This document shows, in pieces, positions 19,840-32,257 of a DNA stretch of 64,000 nt. How positions within the stretch are numbered: position 1 is the first letter of the stretch; each line of letters opens with the position of its first letter. The stretch is taken from positions 124,001 to 188,000 of the forward strand of contig CM074769.1 in assembly GCA_037355855.1 (NCBI GenBank), given 5' to 3'. The DNA is from Pseudo-nitzschia pungens. Taxonomy: Eukaryota; Bacillariophyta; Bacillariophyceae; Bacillariales; Bacillariaceae. Made by a program: the position numbers and the translations under genes. The notes under the pieces were generated by a model that was given only the letters and a program-made list of their open reading frames with translations, had not been told where the DNA came from and ran no database searches.

Positions 19840-19852
19840 GATTAACAGTCGC
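19840..19852 (+). promoter_or_regulatory. Primer-binding site of element D (half-tRNA-Asn type)
   Basis: GATTAACAGTCGC directly follows the LTR and is identical to the family A site, although the LTRs are otherwise unrelated. It is complementary to GCGACUGUUAAUC, an Asn anticodon-arm sequence. Confidence 0.6.
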
Positions 19853-20005
19853 AGATCGCAATAAAATTACATACTCTACTACACGAATTATTCAACCGAC
19901 GCGCGCGTTATTCGATACTCAACAGTTCGAAACACGCACAATTGAAAATTCTTTTTAACTGGAACACGATCATACCCTAAAACTAACTACCTACCGGTAT
20001 ATCTT

Positions 20006-20006
<1 letters not shown>

Positions 20007-20037
<31 letters not shown>
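20007..20037 (+). repeat. Poly-A tract just upstream of D gag-pol
   Basis: An uninterrupted run of about 31 A ends some ten bases before the start codon at 20049. It lies inside the element leader, not at a 3' end. Confidence 0.9.
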
Positions 20038-20041
<4 letters not shown>

Positions 20042-20048
20042 TTCCAAC

Positions 20049-23000
20049 ATGTCCTTCGCTGCCGACCTCTCCGTCAACACCAACGAAACATACCACTTCT
20101 CTTTCACCCAAGCGATTACAGGAGCCATCAAATGGTTGTTCACACCTACCAATAAACCTCAACCCATGAGTACTGAAGAGACCTTACGAGACAAGATCAC
20201 GAAACTAGAGAAGGAACTCGAAAAGAAAGAAGAACGCGAAGGGTTTCAGACACTCCGTGTAGGAGATGTGAAGACATTCGACGGATGCCAATCGAACTGG
20301 GTTAAATGGAAAGCTGAAGCGGAGAGTGTGTTATATGGTACTGGCTTCAAAAAGGTTATGAACAGCAGAGCGGAAGCCGAAAAGGATCCAAATCGAAACC
20401 ACGTCTTGTACTCCACCATCGCAGCGGCTACATGCAATGGGCGGGCATATTCGCAGGTTAATCAATACCGAGATGAGACCGATGGACATGGTGCATGGAA
20501 CGAACTCCTTAATTGGTACGACTCCAAATCTCAGCAAGAATCCCATGCCGAAACACTCCGTCTGAAGCTCTCGAACGTCAAATTGTATGAAGGTGGTGAT
20601 ATTGCAGATTATATCAACCGTTTTGAGTTGATTTACTACGAGCTCCACCGTATCCCCAATTTTGGTATCCGCGAATGTGAAGCAAAGAGCCTCTTCATCC
20701 AGAATATCCATGACTCCTCTTTGGACTATACCACAAACAGCATGGTGGAACATCAGTCCACTCTGACCCTGAAAGAACTTGTCCTGAAACTCCGTAAGCA
20801 AGAACAAGCGAATATTCGGAAAGGGATTGCACGTCGTGCTGAAGCCAAACGCCGCCAAGAATTGGCATTCCAGCTCCAGTATGAGGGAAAGCGCCGGCGC
20901 ATCGATGGACAAATGGGCCAACAAGGAACCCTCTCTTTGGGTGGCACTACACTTCACCCTAACATGCTTGGTATTCTCAGGATTCCCCCAGAGACGTGGA
21001 GAAATTTACAAGATTCTGAACGTACCTATGTTCTCAAATATAACAACGCTGTACGTCACAAGTATCCACCAGATGAATTCCCCAGCCCTGTCAATGGTAT
21101 CAAGATTGGAGAGCCTAAGGATGATGGGATGGGCAACACCGACGTTCCCAGACGCATGTATGGCCGAAGTGGTGGTCGTCCTCGCCGTGTCCGTCGTGTG
21201 ATGTTAGATGCCACCGTGTCTGTTGCAGAAGAGCCCCACGCGCCAGATCTCAAGCTTCCCCCACTGCCAGGGCCTCCTGCTCCTCCGGCAAGCCCTGCCG
21301 CTGCACCGGCACCCTTACCTGAACCTCCTGATGACGCTGACGCCCATAGTGTTGGCTCAATCGACGAATCGGAATTGTTCCCTGTTGGCAGCGTTCCTCT
21401 CAAAGCAGTACGTTTTCATATGGTTGAAAAGGGGAAGGAGCAAGAGGAGATGCAGACGCTTCAGCAGCAAGAGAAGCAGCGAGAGCAGCAGCAAGTCCAG
21501 CAGCAGCAGGTTTCAACCAGTATATCAACGCCCCGACGCAGCCAGAGACTGAAGGCAATAAAGACCACCAGAAGATTCCCCATGAAAATCTCCAAGGGCG
21601 AGAACATTGCACTTATGGATAGTGGAGGCGGAAATCGACCCACCGTGACTGAGAAGGCATGGATTCGGGTTGGAGGAGAGACAGGATTGACCTCTGCAGT
21701 GAAACCATTTATGTCCAGCGATGTTATGGATGGACACCCAGTTGTGAGTGCAGTGACCAAAGCAACAGTTCCCGGGAGAGAAGATCCAGTTCTTTTATTG
21801 GTCCACTATGCAACCTTTATCACAGAAGACCGGGACAGCACTGAAGGAGAGTCTTTGTTAACGTCCATGGACATGGGAGATCATGGTGTGAGAGTTGGAG
21901 TGCAACCTCAATATCCAGACTGTGGCATCAAAATTGGCACTACGTTTCTACCCTTTTGGCACGATGAAGAGAAAGTGTTTTTCAAGTTATCCAAACCAAC
22001 AGAGGGTGACATGGAATCTCTGGAGCTGTTTGAGTTGAATTCCCCAGCACCACCAGATCTCAGGGAATATCCTATGCTCCGACGCAAAAGGAATTTTCAA
22101 AAGTTCAGTTTTGCCCAACTCCCCATGCTGGAATTAAGGAAGAGAATGGCAATGCTCCCTGAAAGGGTGGTGAAGAAAACGTTAGAGAATACAACCCAAT
22201 TCTATACAGAGATTGAAGAAGAGAACAGAGATATTCCCAGGAAGCACTACAGGAAGCGTTTCAGAGGCTTTCATTACCCCAGACAGAATGAATCAGTTGC
22301 CACCGACTATACCTTTTTCTCTGAAAAAACCAGTCAAGGCCATAATGGTGGTCAGTTTTTCTCTGGAGTGAAGTCCAAGAAGTGGTCTTTTCACCCACTA
22401 AAACAAGTGTCCCAATGTACCACTGCCTTGAAGGATTATCTCAGAGAGCATGGTGCTCCAGATACAATGATCAGTGACAATGCGCAAGCTGAGACAGGGG
22501 TGAAGTGGAGTGAAGTGTTGAGGGAAGCTAGAGTTGCCACCAGATCCAGGACAAGCCAACCATATCACCCACACCAAAATCCGGCTGAACCAGAATGGGG
22601 GAGACTTAGCAAGATGATCTCCAACTGTTTGGCAATGTTCAAAGCTCCTAAATCGTTGGCTCATTGGTGTGCAAAATGGGTTTGCCAAGTGAATAATGTT
22701 TGTTCTCGTGCATCCTTGAATTGGAAAACCCCATCCGAAGTCTCACATGGATGGACCCCTGATATCTCACACTTGCGCTTCCATTTCTATGAGCCTATTT
22801 GGTACTATCAACCCCAGAACAAGACGCCAAAAGAAAGCATGTTGAAGGGGAGATTCCTTGCCTTTGCAGATTCCTGTGGGGATGCCATGACGTATTATAT
22901 CCTGACAGAACCAGATACTAAGAAGACCAAGCGCCAGATCCTCATGCGCTCAGTTGTCAGAACCAGGAGGGAGAATATTGGAACTGAAAAAGAAGTCCTC

Positions 23001-24739
23001 AATGATGACTCCAACGCTGCCAGATTTGAACTGACTGTTGCTGAAAAGGAAAGGACTATCATAGAAAGCACTGATGAGGTCCCCATCTTGGTTTCAGGGG
23101 AAGAATTTGCAGCTGATTCAACTGGCATGGAACACTCTACGAGCACTTTGGAGGATTTCCTGCAACAGAATTTGGAAACCAAGGATGGTGACGTCCCAGA
23201 AGATCTGGAAGACCAAGATGATTTGTATGATGATGCAACTGAAGAAGAGGATGCTGAACCTGACGAAGAAGAAGCCCTACCAAAAGATTTGGATTGCACC
23301 AACAATGCAGAGTCTCACCTGGATATTCTCGAAAGTACTGACAAGAACTTGAACAGTGAATTTAGAAAGATTCTGAACCACCATTGGCAAGAAGGGATGT
23401 TGATTTTCAAGGCTCAGTTTGTCACTGATGTTGGAACTGTGGTAATGGACATCCCACTCACAGTCCTGCAAAAAGATCAACCAGTTGCTTGTGCCAAATA
23501 CATCAAGATGTACATTGTGGAAAACAGCAGCAGGCGTTCAAGTGGACCATTGGGTACATGGGCTGACTCAATTTTGAAGGAAAACAGTAACATTATCCGA
23601 CGAATGAGAAGAGTCCAGCCAAGACCACAAGAAAGAGCACGAGCACGTGTCAAACTACCAAAGAAACTTCAACGCGCCATGCAGAATCCAAGTAAGAAAA
23701 AGAAAAGATTGTTATCCAGAAATCAACGGCTTGCAGCAAAGAAGCAACGAGAGAAATTTGGTATCAAGATTCCAAACACCTACCAGCAGTGCGTGCAGTT
23801 TGATCTGGAAGCTGGAAATAAGAAATGGCAAGAGAGCATTGACAAGGAAATGGAAAACTTGGAAAGATTGGAGTGTTTCAAATTTCATGATCCGGCAACA
23901 GAATTCCCAGAATCCGAAGGATGGCAAGAAGTCAAGCTCAAAATGATCTGGGATGTAAAGAGTGAAGACCGAAGATACAAATCGCGTTTAGTTGCAGGAG
24001 GGCATTTGGTTGACTCCAGCCATGTCAACACTTATTCCAGCCAAGTGGACAGTCTCTCTGTATTCCTGTTATTCCTAATTGCGCAGCATCAGAAGCTTGA
24101 TTTAATGACAGCAGATGTGGGGAATGCATTTCCTACAGCCCCTAACCAAGAGAAGGTATGGTGTTGGGCAGATGATGTTTTTGGCAAAAACAAGGGTTGC
24201 AAAGTTGAAGTACAATGTGCGTTGTATGGTCTTGCTGGAAGCAGCAGAACGTACATGGATTTCTTTGCCGATACACTTGCAGGTTTAGGGTTCAGACCAT
24301 CGCGCGCAGAACCTGATTTATGGATGCGCCCAGAGCCTGAAGGGGAAGGGTATTGTTACATTGCAACTCATGTGGATGATTTGATTGTTGTTGCAAAGAA
24401 ACCTGAGAACTGGATTGCACTTATTGAACAAGAATTTGCCTTGAGAAATATTGAAGAAAAGCCACAGTATTATCTTGGAACAAGTGTGAGACAAATCAAG
24501 GATGGCAGGATTCTTCTCAATTCAGGATCTTACATCACAGAAGTTCTAAGGAAGTATGAAATCAAGCATGGACTCACCCTTCACCCAAACCATGTCCCCA
24601 TGCATCCAGACTGCAGACCAGAACTGGATACATCCGAATTCCTGGATGTAACAGAGCACAAGGAATTTCAACATATCATAGGTTTGTGCCAATGGGTGGT
24701 GTTGACCGGGAGAATTGATATCACATATGCAGTATCTTC
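20049..24739 (+). pseudogene. Element D gag-pol (Ty1/copia), truncated in RT/RNase H
   Basis: A single frame from ATG 20049 covers about 1560 residues before passing into E sequence (stop at 24821). Gag lies at residues 1-330 with a coiled coil (L-E-K-E-L-E-K-K-E-E). No canonical CCHC knuckle is visible. A Pro/Gln-rich spacer follows, then protease A-L-M-D-S-G-G-G near 519. Integrase has catalytic residues in T-D-Y-T-F-F, S-D-N-A-Q-A-E and P-E-W-G-R-L at about 750-860. An acidic stretch lies near 1050-1080. RT spans about 1270-1560, with T-A-D-V-G-N-A-F and H-V-D-D-L-I near 1441. Integrase before RT defines Ty1/copia. RNase H is missing: the frame breaks right after I-T-Y-A-V-S-S-L. Everything upstream looks intact. 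Confidence 0.92.
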
Positions 24740-24999
24740 CTTATCGAACGACGCTTTCGAACAACAACCGTGCTCTCGAACGATAACAATCCAGCGCTCA
24801 ACAACATATAACCTCCACTGAATTTCCGAATACAGCTGAACTAACTCCTGTATTTCCCCAGGCATATAAACTTCCTGTTCCTGGATCTTGTCCTATTCCT
24901 GGATTTTAATCCATATCTCATCGAATTTCGAAATTCTATACCCACAGTCCCTTCCAATCCATTCCAACTGCAGCCCGCACCAGATTCAATCCCAGCACG

Positions 25000-25901
25000 A
25001 TGTCAGACGACCACGGTGATTTCTTTCCCTCATTTGACCCTCAAGTCACACGCATCCTCCGGACATTTTTGCGCCGTGAGAAAGAAGATGATGATATCAT
25101 CTGTGATGCCCTTCGATTCGTTAACTGTACCACCTGGCCCGAATTTCGACTCCTCTCCTACGACCTCATCTCTTGCCTCGACTATGACCTTTACGGACGC
25201 CGTGTCCCCCTTCCCCCATGTCATGTCTATTGCCTCAATACCCTTGCTGCGTACATGATCCACCTTAATGACACCATCGGTCCACGGGCTTCCTGGGATA
25301 TCACCAATTATCATGCCAACGCCTTTCGTCAATTCCGAAAGACATACCGGCCACCACTAACGTTTACACTACGTCCTCCAATTCGAGTAAAGGGTTCTCC
25401 ATTTCGAACAACGGTCCCTGCACCTGCTTCGGTCCCTGCACCTGCTTCTGCTCCTACACCAATTCGAGCACAGGTACCAGTTCGCGCCAAGGTCAATACA
25501 CCTGCTTCTCAAACTGCACAAGTCCCAGTTCGCGCCAAGGTCAATGCACCTCCATCGACACCTGGCCTGGAAGCTCTCGTAACTGCACCGACACGTGCTC
25601 CAGCCCGGGCACGTCCCCCGGCCCGTGCGCCTGCTTATGCAACTGCATCGACACCAGGCCTGGCAGCTCTTGTACCTGCACCTGCTTCTGCAACTGCCCC
25701 GACACCTGCACCGGCAGCTCTTCCAACTGCACTGACCACTGCACCAACAACTGCACCGCCCACTGCACATAACACTCCACTGGCAGGTCCGGTGACAGCA
25801 CCAACACCTCTCCTGACACTTACTGCAACCGCGTCGGCATCACCTTTGGCACAGGCCTCACTGCTTCCAGCACCAGCATCCCCAACGGTCCCTCCGTTGC
25901 T
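25000..25901 (+). pseudogene. Element E gag-like ORF, first part (interrupted by A-na)
   Basis: ATG 25000 opens with M-S-D-D-H-G-D-F-F-P-S-F-D-P. The next 120 residues match the N-terminal domain of A gag (I-I-C-D-A-L-R-F, L-N-T-L-A-A-Y-M). After that the conserved gag core is absent and a Pro/Ala/Thr-rich repeat takes over (A-Q-V-P-V-R-A-K-V-N twice). A-na inserted at TTGCT. Without it the frame would join 28842 in phase and run to 29136, giving about 398 residues. The encoded protein would keep one gag domain with a disordered tail. Confidence 0.75.
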
Positions 25902-26384
25902 TATTAAATTGTAACCGTGACACGATTCATTGCATGCGCGCACCATGCGCACAATAGTTTTCTACAGGGATTCCAGTACTGCTTGTACACTGACAGCAAC
26001 CTTCCACGTACAACTTGTACATGTTCCACGTACAACTTGTAAAACAAGCAGCAGACACAACAAGACAGCAACGTCGATTCCTTGACAAGATTGCTGTCCT
26101 CCTACTTCTTTAGTTTAACTCTGATTTGAATACCTTGATACCTACATCCTGCTCACTGAGCAACTCCCTGTAGAACTACAAATCTAGGATCTAACTGACT
26201 GTGCCAAGTGGTAGTTAGAATAGATCCGGCCAACTGTCTTCCCCTTTGGTCGTAGTGGTGAATCCGAGACTATCGATAGAACAGACCGGCACCTCAACCG
26301 GTTTGCATGCCTTTGCCATTACAACCAGCAATATCTCCAAGCTTGCTCCTTATTCCCTGAGCTAAGTTCAGCTACATTTTAACA

Positions 26385-26397
26385 GATTAACAGTCGC
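26385..26397 (+). promoter_or_regulatory. Primer-binding site of A-na
   Basis: GATTAACAGTCGC directly follows the 5' LTR, as in F and D. Confidence 0.6.
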
Positions 26398-28345
26398 AAG
26401 CTTATTTTAAGCTTGCAAAGCTGGAGATCTACAAGCAACACGAAAACAACAAGGAACAAGGAACAACGACGACGACGACAAAAGACGGAATCGACGCTGA
26501 TTACAATTTTAATCCTACACTGGAACACCAAGCCCCTGTTGCAAGGGCGTTCCAGGTATTAGTGTTCTCCTTGTTATTTCGGATACAACGGTACAAACGG
26601 CGTCTCGAAACTCCAAGAACTGACGGAGAAAGAATTTTTCAAAATTCTTCTGCTGCTGCTGCACCATTTTATTCGGCATTTCGTCACGCCATATCTCCGT
26701 TATTACTGCTATCCCTGTAATTGCTGCTACCACGGCGTTCAGCAACTACGGCGTTCAGCAACAACCACAAAACAACAAACACCACACCCACACGAACGCT
26801 GTTTTTCGAACGACACGCACGAACGTTGTTTTCGAACGACAACAACGGCGCTTTCGAACAACAACAACGTCTCCTCGAAACACAACGCTCAGCACTATAT
26901 AACCTCCCACTGATAGAACTGTGTTCTCCGAATACAGCTGTATCTCCCTTGTATCCATCAGGCAATTATATCCCCTGTTCCTTTGCCGGATACACCCTCC
27001 TCGGATTTATCCACACCACACGAACGTTGATTTCGAACGTCAACAACGGTGTTTTTCGACGCAACAACATATCACCTCAATCATGCAAACCCCTTCACAT
27101 CTTGTGATCTAGTCAGGCTCACTGGTCTCAACAATCAACGGCTTTCCTGAACACTGTTTTCCAACAACGACGGCATTTTGAAATATCGGTAGTCTCAAAA
27201 TCAACGGCGTGAACGACGGCATTTTGTAATAGTCTCAAAATCAACGGCGTTCAACGACGGCATTTTGTCCTTCCATCAGTCTCAACATCAACGGCGCTTC
27301 TGAACATTGTTTTCCCCAATTGCCGGCATTCTCGACCACACCTCCTCTCCCTGATATACACCCTCCTGATACTCCTCCACCTGTCCCCTGTACTACAGCT
27401 GCAAGCGCATCTGTATACTAACCCTGTTTAATACACCATACACACCCTTTTACCACAGAATGGTGTTTTCCCTTGACGCCGGCATTTCCGCAACATCAAC
27501 GGCGTTTTGGAATATTGTCACCGGAACTGATGGCATTTTGTAATCTCACCGGTCTCATATGCGCAAACACATTCAACCAACGGCGGCGTCCTACCAACGT
27601 CTACAGCAACTGCATCCATCGACACGATAACCAAGCTGCCTACACTCGAACGATTGCTATGATACGCGTCCCCGAAGTTTGATCAATCCCAACTTACGTA
27701 ATCCTATCTACGTTTGATTGATACGTTTGACATCCAGTCCGACAACTGCTTTGGCGATCCATCCTATCGATTGAACATTACGATTGAACAATCCGATCGA
27801 TTGCAATCCGATACAGGATCGCTACGATTACTACAATACGATCGCAGCTCTATACGACCGATCCGATTGCTGCTCGTTTGCTACGACAGCTCCTTGTCCC
27901 ATTCTTATTATGGTGGCGACACAGCCAGTCCCATGACTTGACTCCTTGACCTCTCCCTGATAAACTTTCGACCCTTTTTCTGTCTCACTGCTGTCCTCTG
28001 CTTCATTTCCTTCAGTCATCTGGGGCGTTCTCTTTGAGAGCTGCCATTGGAAATCTTGCAGCGTACCAACTCCTCCAACTCACCCTTCTCAGATCCCACA
28101 CATCCCTGATTCTTTCCCACACCAAACATGGGGCGCATCTTCCAACTGCTACTGCCCACCAACATGGGGCGTACTTGCCCAACAACATGGGGCGCATTTT
28201 CAAGCTCTGTGCCATTACTCATACACGTGGGGCGCATTTCCCTTGCGCTATTGCCCATCCTTTCATCCAATTCATTTCTGTGTGTGTCACAGCTCCAACA
28301 TGTCCATGACAACGAAGAAAGATTCTCTTGCTTCCCTGATCATAG
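26398..28345 (+). repeat. Non-coding interior of A-na
   Basis: The left part (to about 27100) is family A leader with TTCGAACGACAACGGCG-type repeats. 27120-27560 holds a second repeat, aacggcgttcaacgacggcattttg. 27640-27860 holds CGATTG/GATCG words as in E. 28010-28353 holds six TGGGGCG boxes. No open frame longer than about 130 codons looks protein-like. Confidence 0.75.
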
Positions 28346-28841
28346 ATGGGGCGTATTAAATTGTAACCGTGACACGATTCATTGCATGCGCGCACCATGC
28401 GCACAATAGTTTTCTACAGGGATTCCAGTACTGCTTGTACACTGACAGCAACCTTCCACGTACAACTTGTACATGTTCCACGTACAACTTGTAAAACAAG
28501 CAGCAGACACAACAAGACAGCAACGTCGATTCCTTGACAAGATTGCTGTCCTCCTACTTCTTTAGTTTAACTCTGATTTGAATACCTTGATACCTACATC
28601 CTGCTCACTGAGCAACTCCCTGTAGAACTACAAATCTAGGATCTAACTGACTGTGCCAAGTGGTAGTTAGAATAGATCCGGCCAACTGTCTTCCCCTTTG
28701 GTCGTAGTGGTGAATCCGAGACTATCGATAGAACAGACCGGCACCTCAACCGGTTTGCATGCCTTTGCCATTACAACCAGCAATATCTCCAAGCTTGCTC
28801 CTTATTCCCTGAGCTAAGTTCAGCTACATTTTAACATTGCT

Positions 28842-29136
28842 GCTTCCTGTCCCTCCGTTGCTGCTTCCTGTTCCAATCCAGGCACCTGTATCACTCCTCC
28901 CTGCTCCCATCCCGGCTCTCGAGTCTTCCAATACACTTCCTGCCTCTGCACTCCTGTCTGATCTGTCTTCTCTGCTCCCTTTTGGTTTGGCTGCTGGGAT
29001 GCCCTCTGCATGGCATACCATTACCCTACGACACTGTGATGCCATCATCGTGCAGTTGTACCACCTTTTCGATCACCCTTCTTGTCTGATTTCATCCTCG
29101 TTCTTTCCCCTTCAGTTATCTGGGGCGACATCATGA
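28842..29136 (+). pseudogene. Element E gag-like ORF, second part
   Basis: Continues the 25000 frame after A-na. It is Pro/Leu-rich (V-P-P-L-L-L-P-V-P-I-Q-A-P), then more ordinary (G-L-A-A-G-M-P-S-A-W-H-T-I), with a stop at 29134-29136. No function recognised. Confidence 0.65.
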
Positions 29137-29269
29137 GACAACTTTGCCGAAGAACTGCTGGATACACTATACCCCTTGCCTACTGCTTGTTCACATGGGG
29201 CGTACATTGATACACTCCAAACATTGCTTGCTCACTTGGGGCGTACATTGATTCGATAACACAACATGA

Positions 29270-31720
29270 TTGCAGCTCAATCCGATCGAAGCCCAATACG
29301 ATCGCTTGCTACGATAGCTTGATCAGCCCAGTATGATCGCAGCTCAACACGATTGATTGCTCGGATAAGTGACCACGAAGTCTGATCCATCCAAGAACCT
29401 CCAGGAACCATACTCATCGAATCCAAACCGACAGCAGCACATTCGTTTGATGATACAATACGAACGAAGCTCAATACGATTGATTGCTACGATAGCCCCA
29501 TTCAACCGCTAGATCAATACGATCGAACATCAATACAATCAATTGGTCGCTGCTCCATTCGACCGCTCGATCAATACGATCAAACATCAATACAATCGAT
29601 TGGTCGCTGCTCCTTTCGACCGCTCGATCAATACGATCGAACATCAATACAATCGATTGCTCGCTCCGATGCTCATTCCAACTGAAACTCAAGCTCGAAG
29701 ATCAATATGTTTGCTTGATACGATAGCCCAATACGATTGACGATCAATCGATTGACCCATACGATCGATCGCTACGATAACTCAACGTGATCGAAGATCA
29801 ATACAATCGATTGCTACGATCGCTCAACGCGATCAAAGATCCATACGACCGAGCATCAAGCTCAGCTCAAGAAGGTCGATACGATCAATTGCTCCAATAG
29901 CTAAGCTCCATATGATCAAAGCTGAATACAATCGATTGATCTACTAGCTAACCTCAATGCGATCGAAGCTCAATACGATCGATTGATACGACGGCTCATT
30001 ACAATTCATTGATAAGATCGATTGCTACGATCGATTGCTACAATACAATCGATTGGAATCCAATAGACGACCAATCCGATCGCTTGCTATAATCAATTGC
30101 TACAATCCGATCGACCAACACGATCGATCAATATGATCCTTCCGCAATTGCTACGATACCTCAATCCATACATACAATCGATTGCAACGATAGCTCAATA
30201 CGATCCAAGATCAATCCGATCGATTGCTCCAATATGTTCGATTGCAATCCGATAGAAGATCAACATGATCGATGGATACACTACGATCGAGTGCTATAAT
30301 ACCATCGATTGCCACGATCGATTGCTACCATACGATCGATTACTACGATCGATTGATGATCGATTGCTACGATCGATTGCTACGATCGATTGCTACGATC
30401 GATTGCTAAGATAGCTCGATCAGCTCCGTATGATCGCAGCTCCATACGTTCGATTAACCCATTACGACGAAGCTCCACACGATCGATTGCTACGATACGC
30501 GTTCACGACGTCTGATTCATCCAAACTCCAGGAATCATACTCATCGAATCTAAGCACTCACTCGCAGCCAGCCTCAACAACAGCAACACAAACACCATCC
30601 ACACGGCTGTTTGTCTCTATTGTTGTTCCTGTATTACAATTCGATCCTGCTTTAATTTCAGCCCCTGTTCTTCCCCATTCGATTATCTGGGGCGATTCAA
30701 GAAGATACCCTCGCTGAAGAACAGCAGCACATTCATTATATGACCAATCCAACCGAAGCTTGCTCAGATTGATTGCTATAGTACCAACGAAGATCGATAC
30801 CACCGATTGCTGCTCAAATGCTACGCTCGATTGCTACGACCGGATGCTACAATACGATCGATTGGAATCCAATAGCAGACCAATACGATTGCTACGATCG
30901 ATTGCTACAATACGATTGATTGCTACAATACGATTGATTGCTACAATACGATCGATTGCTACAATACGATTGATTGCAATCCGATACAAGATTAATACGA
31001 TCGATTGCTACGATCGATTACTACACTACGTTCGATTGATACACTACGATCGATTGATAAACTACGATCAATTGCCACGATCGATTAGATACAATCGATT
31101 GCTACAATACGCTTGGTTGCTACAATACGGCCGCTCAATACGTTCGATTGCTACAATACGATTGATTGCTCCAATACGATCGATTGCTCCAATAGCTCGA
31201 TCAGCTCAGCAGCACGATCGAAGCTCAATACGATTGATTGATACGATAGCTCCATACGATTGACAATCAATATGACCGCTCCATACGATAGAAGATCAAT
31301 ACGATCGATTGCTACGATCGATCGCTATAATACGATCCATCCATACGATCGATTGCTACGATAGCTCAATACAATCGAAGCTCAATCCAATCACAGACTG
31401 AATACGATCGAAGACGGATACGATCGAAGATGGATACGATCGAAGATGGATATGATCGACGATGGATACGACCGACGATGGATACGATTGACGATCCTCC
31501 CACCATTGCTACGATGGCTCAGTACGAGCGATTGCTACGATCGATAGCTCAATACGATCGATTGCTACGATCGATTGCTACAAATACGATCAATTGCTAC
31601 GATCGATTGCTAAGATAGTAACTTGATCAGCTCAGTATGATTGCAGCTCAATACGATCAATTGCTAAGATAAGCGTCCACGAAACTTGATCAATCCGAAC
31701 TCAAGAAATAACAATATCTA
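29270..31720 (+). repeat. GATC-rich minisatellite in element E
   Basis: About 2.4 kb is made almost entirely of variants of ACGATCGATTGCT, with spacers such as caatacgatcgaagctc. Perfect head-to-tail runs occur at about 30360-30410 and 30890-30990; 31400-31490 carries gatggatacgatcgaa. Many units contain GATC and the palindrome CGATCG or ATCGAT. No coding potential is visible. Confidence 0.85.
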
Positions 31721-31839
31721 CGTTCGCTCGACATGATCACAGACCAAACAACACTCCATCACGCGCACCAATCCAACCAATGTTTGTGTGTCACAGTCAC
31801 CATGTCCATGAATTCAGAGCACGCTCATCTTGCTCCTGC

Positions 31840-32257
31840 AATCATGGATGGGGCGTATTAAATTGTAACCATGACACCTTTCATACCTGGACCTAATCCA
31901 GTCCACAACATGGGGCGCACCTCCAAGCTCTGCGAGCTTATATTGCTCAACAACACGGGGCACAACTCAAAGCTCTTCGAGCTGATATTGCCCAACAACA
32001 TGGGGCGCTACTTCAAGCCCTGTGCATTACTCATCCATATGGGGCGCAATCTCTGTGCTATTGCCCATCCTTACATTCAACATGGGGCGCACTCCCTGCG
32101 CTATTGCCCAATCTCCCATTCAACATGGGGCGCATCCTCTACGCTATTGCCCATCCTTCATTCATGGGGCGCAGAGCTTTGCGCTATGTGTGTTACGGTT
32201 CTTATGTCCATGAATACAGAGTAAGTTCCTCTTGCTCCTGCAATCATAGATGGGGCG
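31840..32257 (+). repeat. Array of TGGGGCG boxes before the 3' LTR of E
   Basis: Seven TGGGGCG boxes (mostly ATGGGGCGC) and one variant, acggggcac, occur every 35-60 bp. Each is separated by related text (agctctg.gagct.atattgccca). The last, atagatggggcg, abuts the LTR start, which is the polypurine-tract position. Isolated boxes also occur at 28020-28350, 29112, 29194, 29237 and 30684. Confidence 0.75.

Larger units (their letters stand above)
25902..28836 (+). mobile_element. Non-autonomous LTR element A-na copy 1, identical LTRs, TSD TTGCT
   Basis: The element is 2935 bp with two 483-bp LTRs (25902-26384 and 28354-28836) that read the same throughout. TTGCT flanks it at 25897-25901 and 28837-28841. 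The interior (26385-28353) has a family A leader and then only non-coding repeats. No gag or pol homology was seen in any frame. LTR identity implies recent movement using proteins supplied in trans. Confidence 0.93.

Noticed and set aside
28016..28312. Small conserved ORFs in both A-na copies
   Set aside because: Conservation equals that of the whole element; frames on both strands are equally open and carry box repeats.
29270..31720. CRISPR-like or origin-type repeat
   Set aside because: Units are continuous and degenerate with no unique spacers; they lie within an LTR element.
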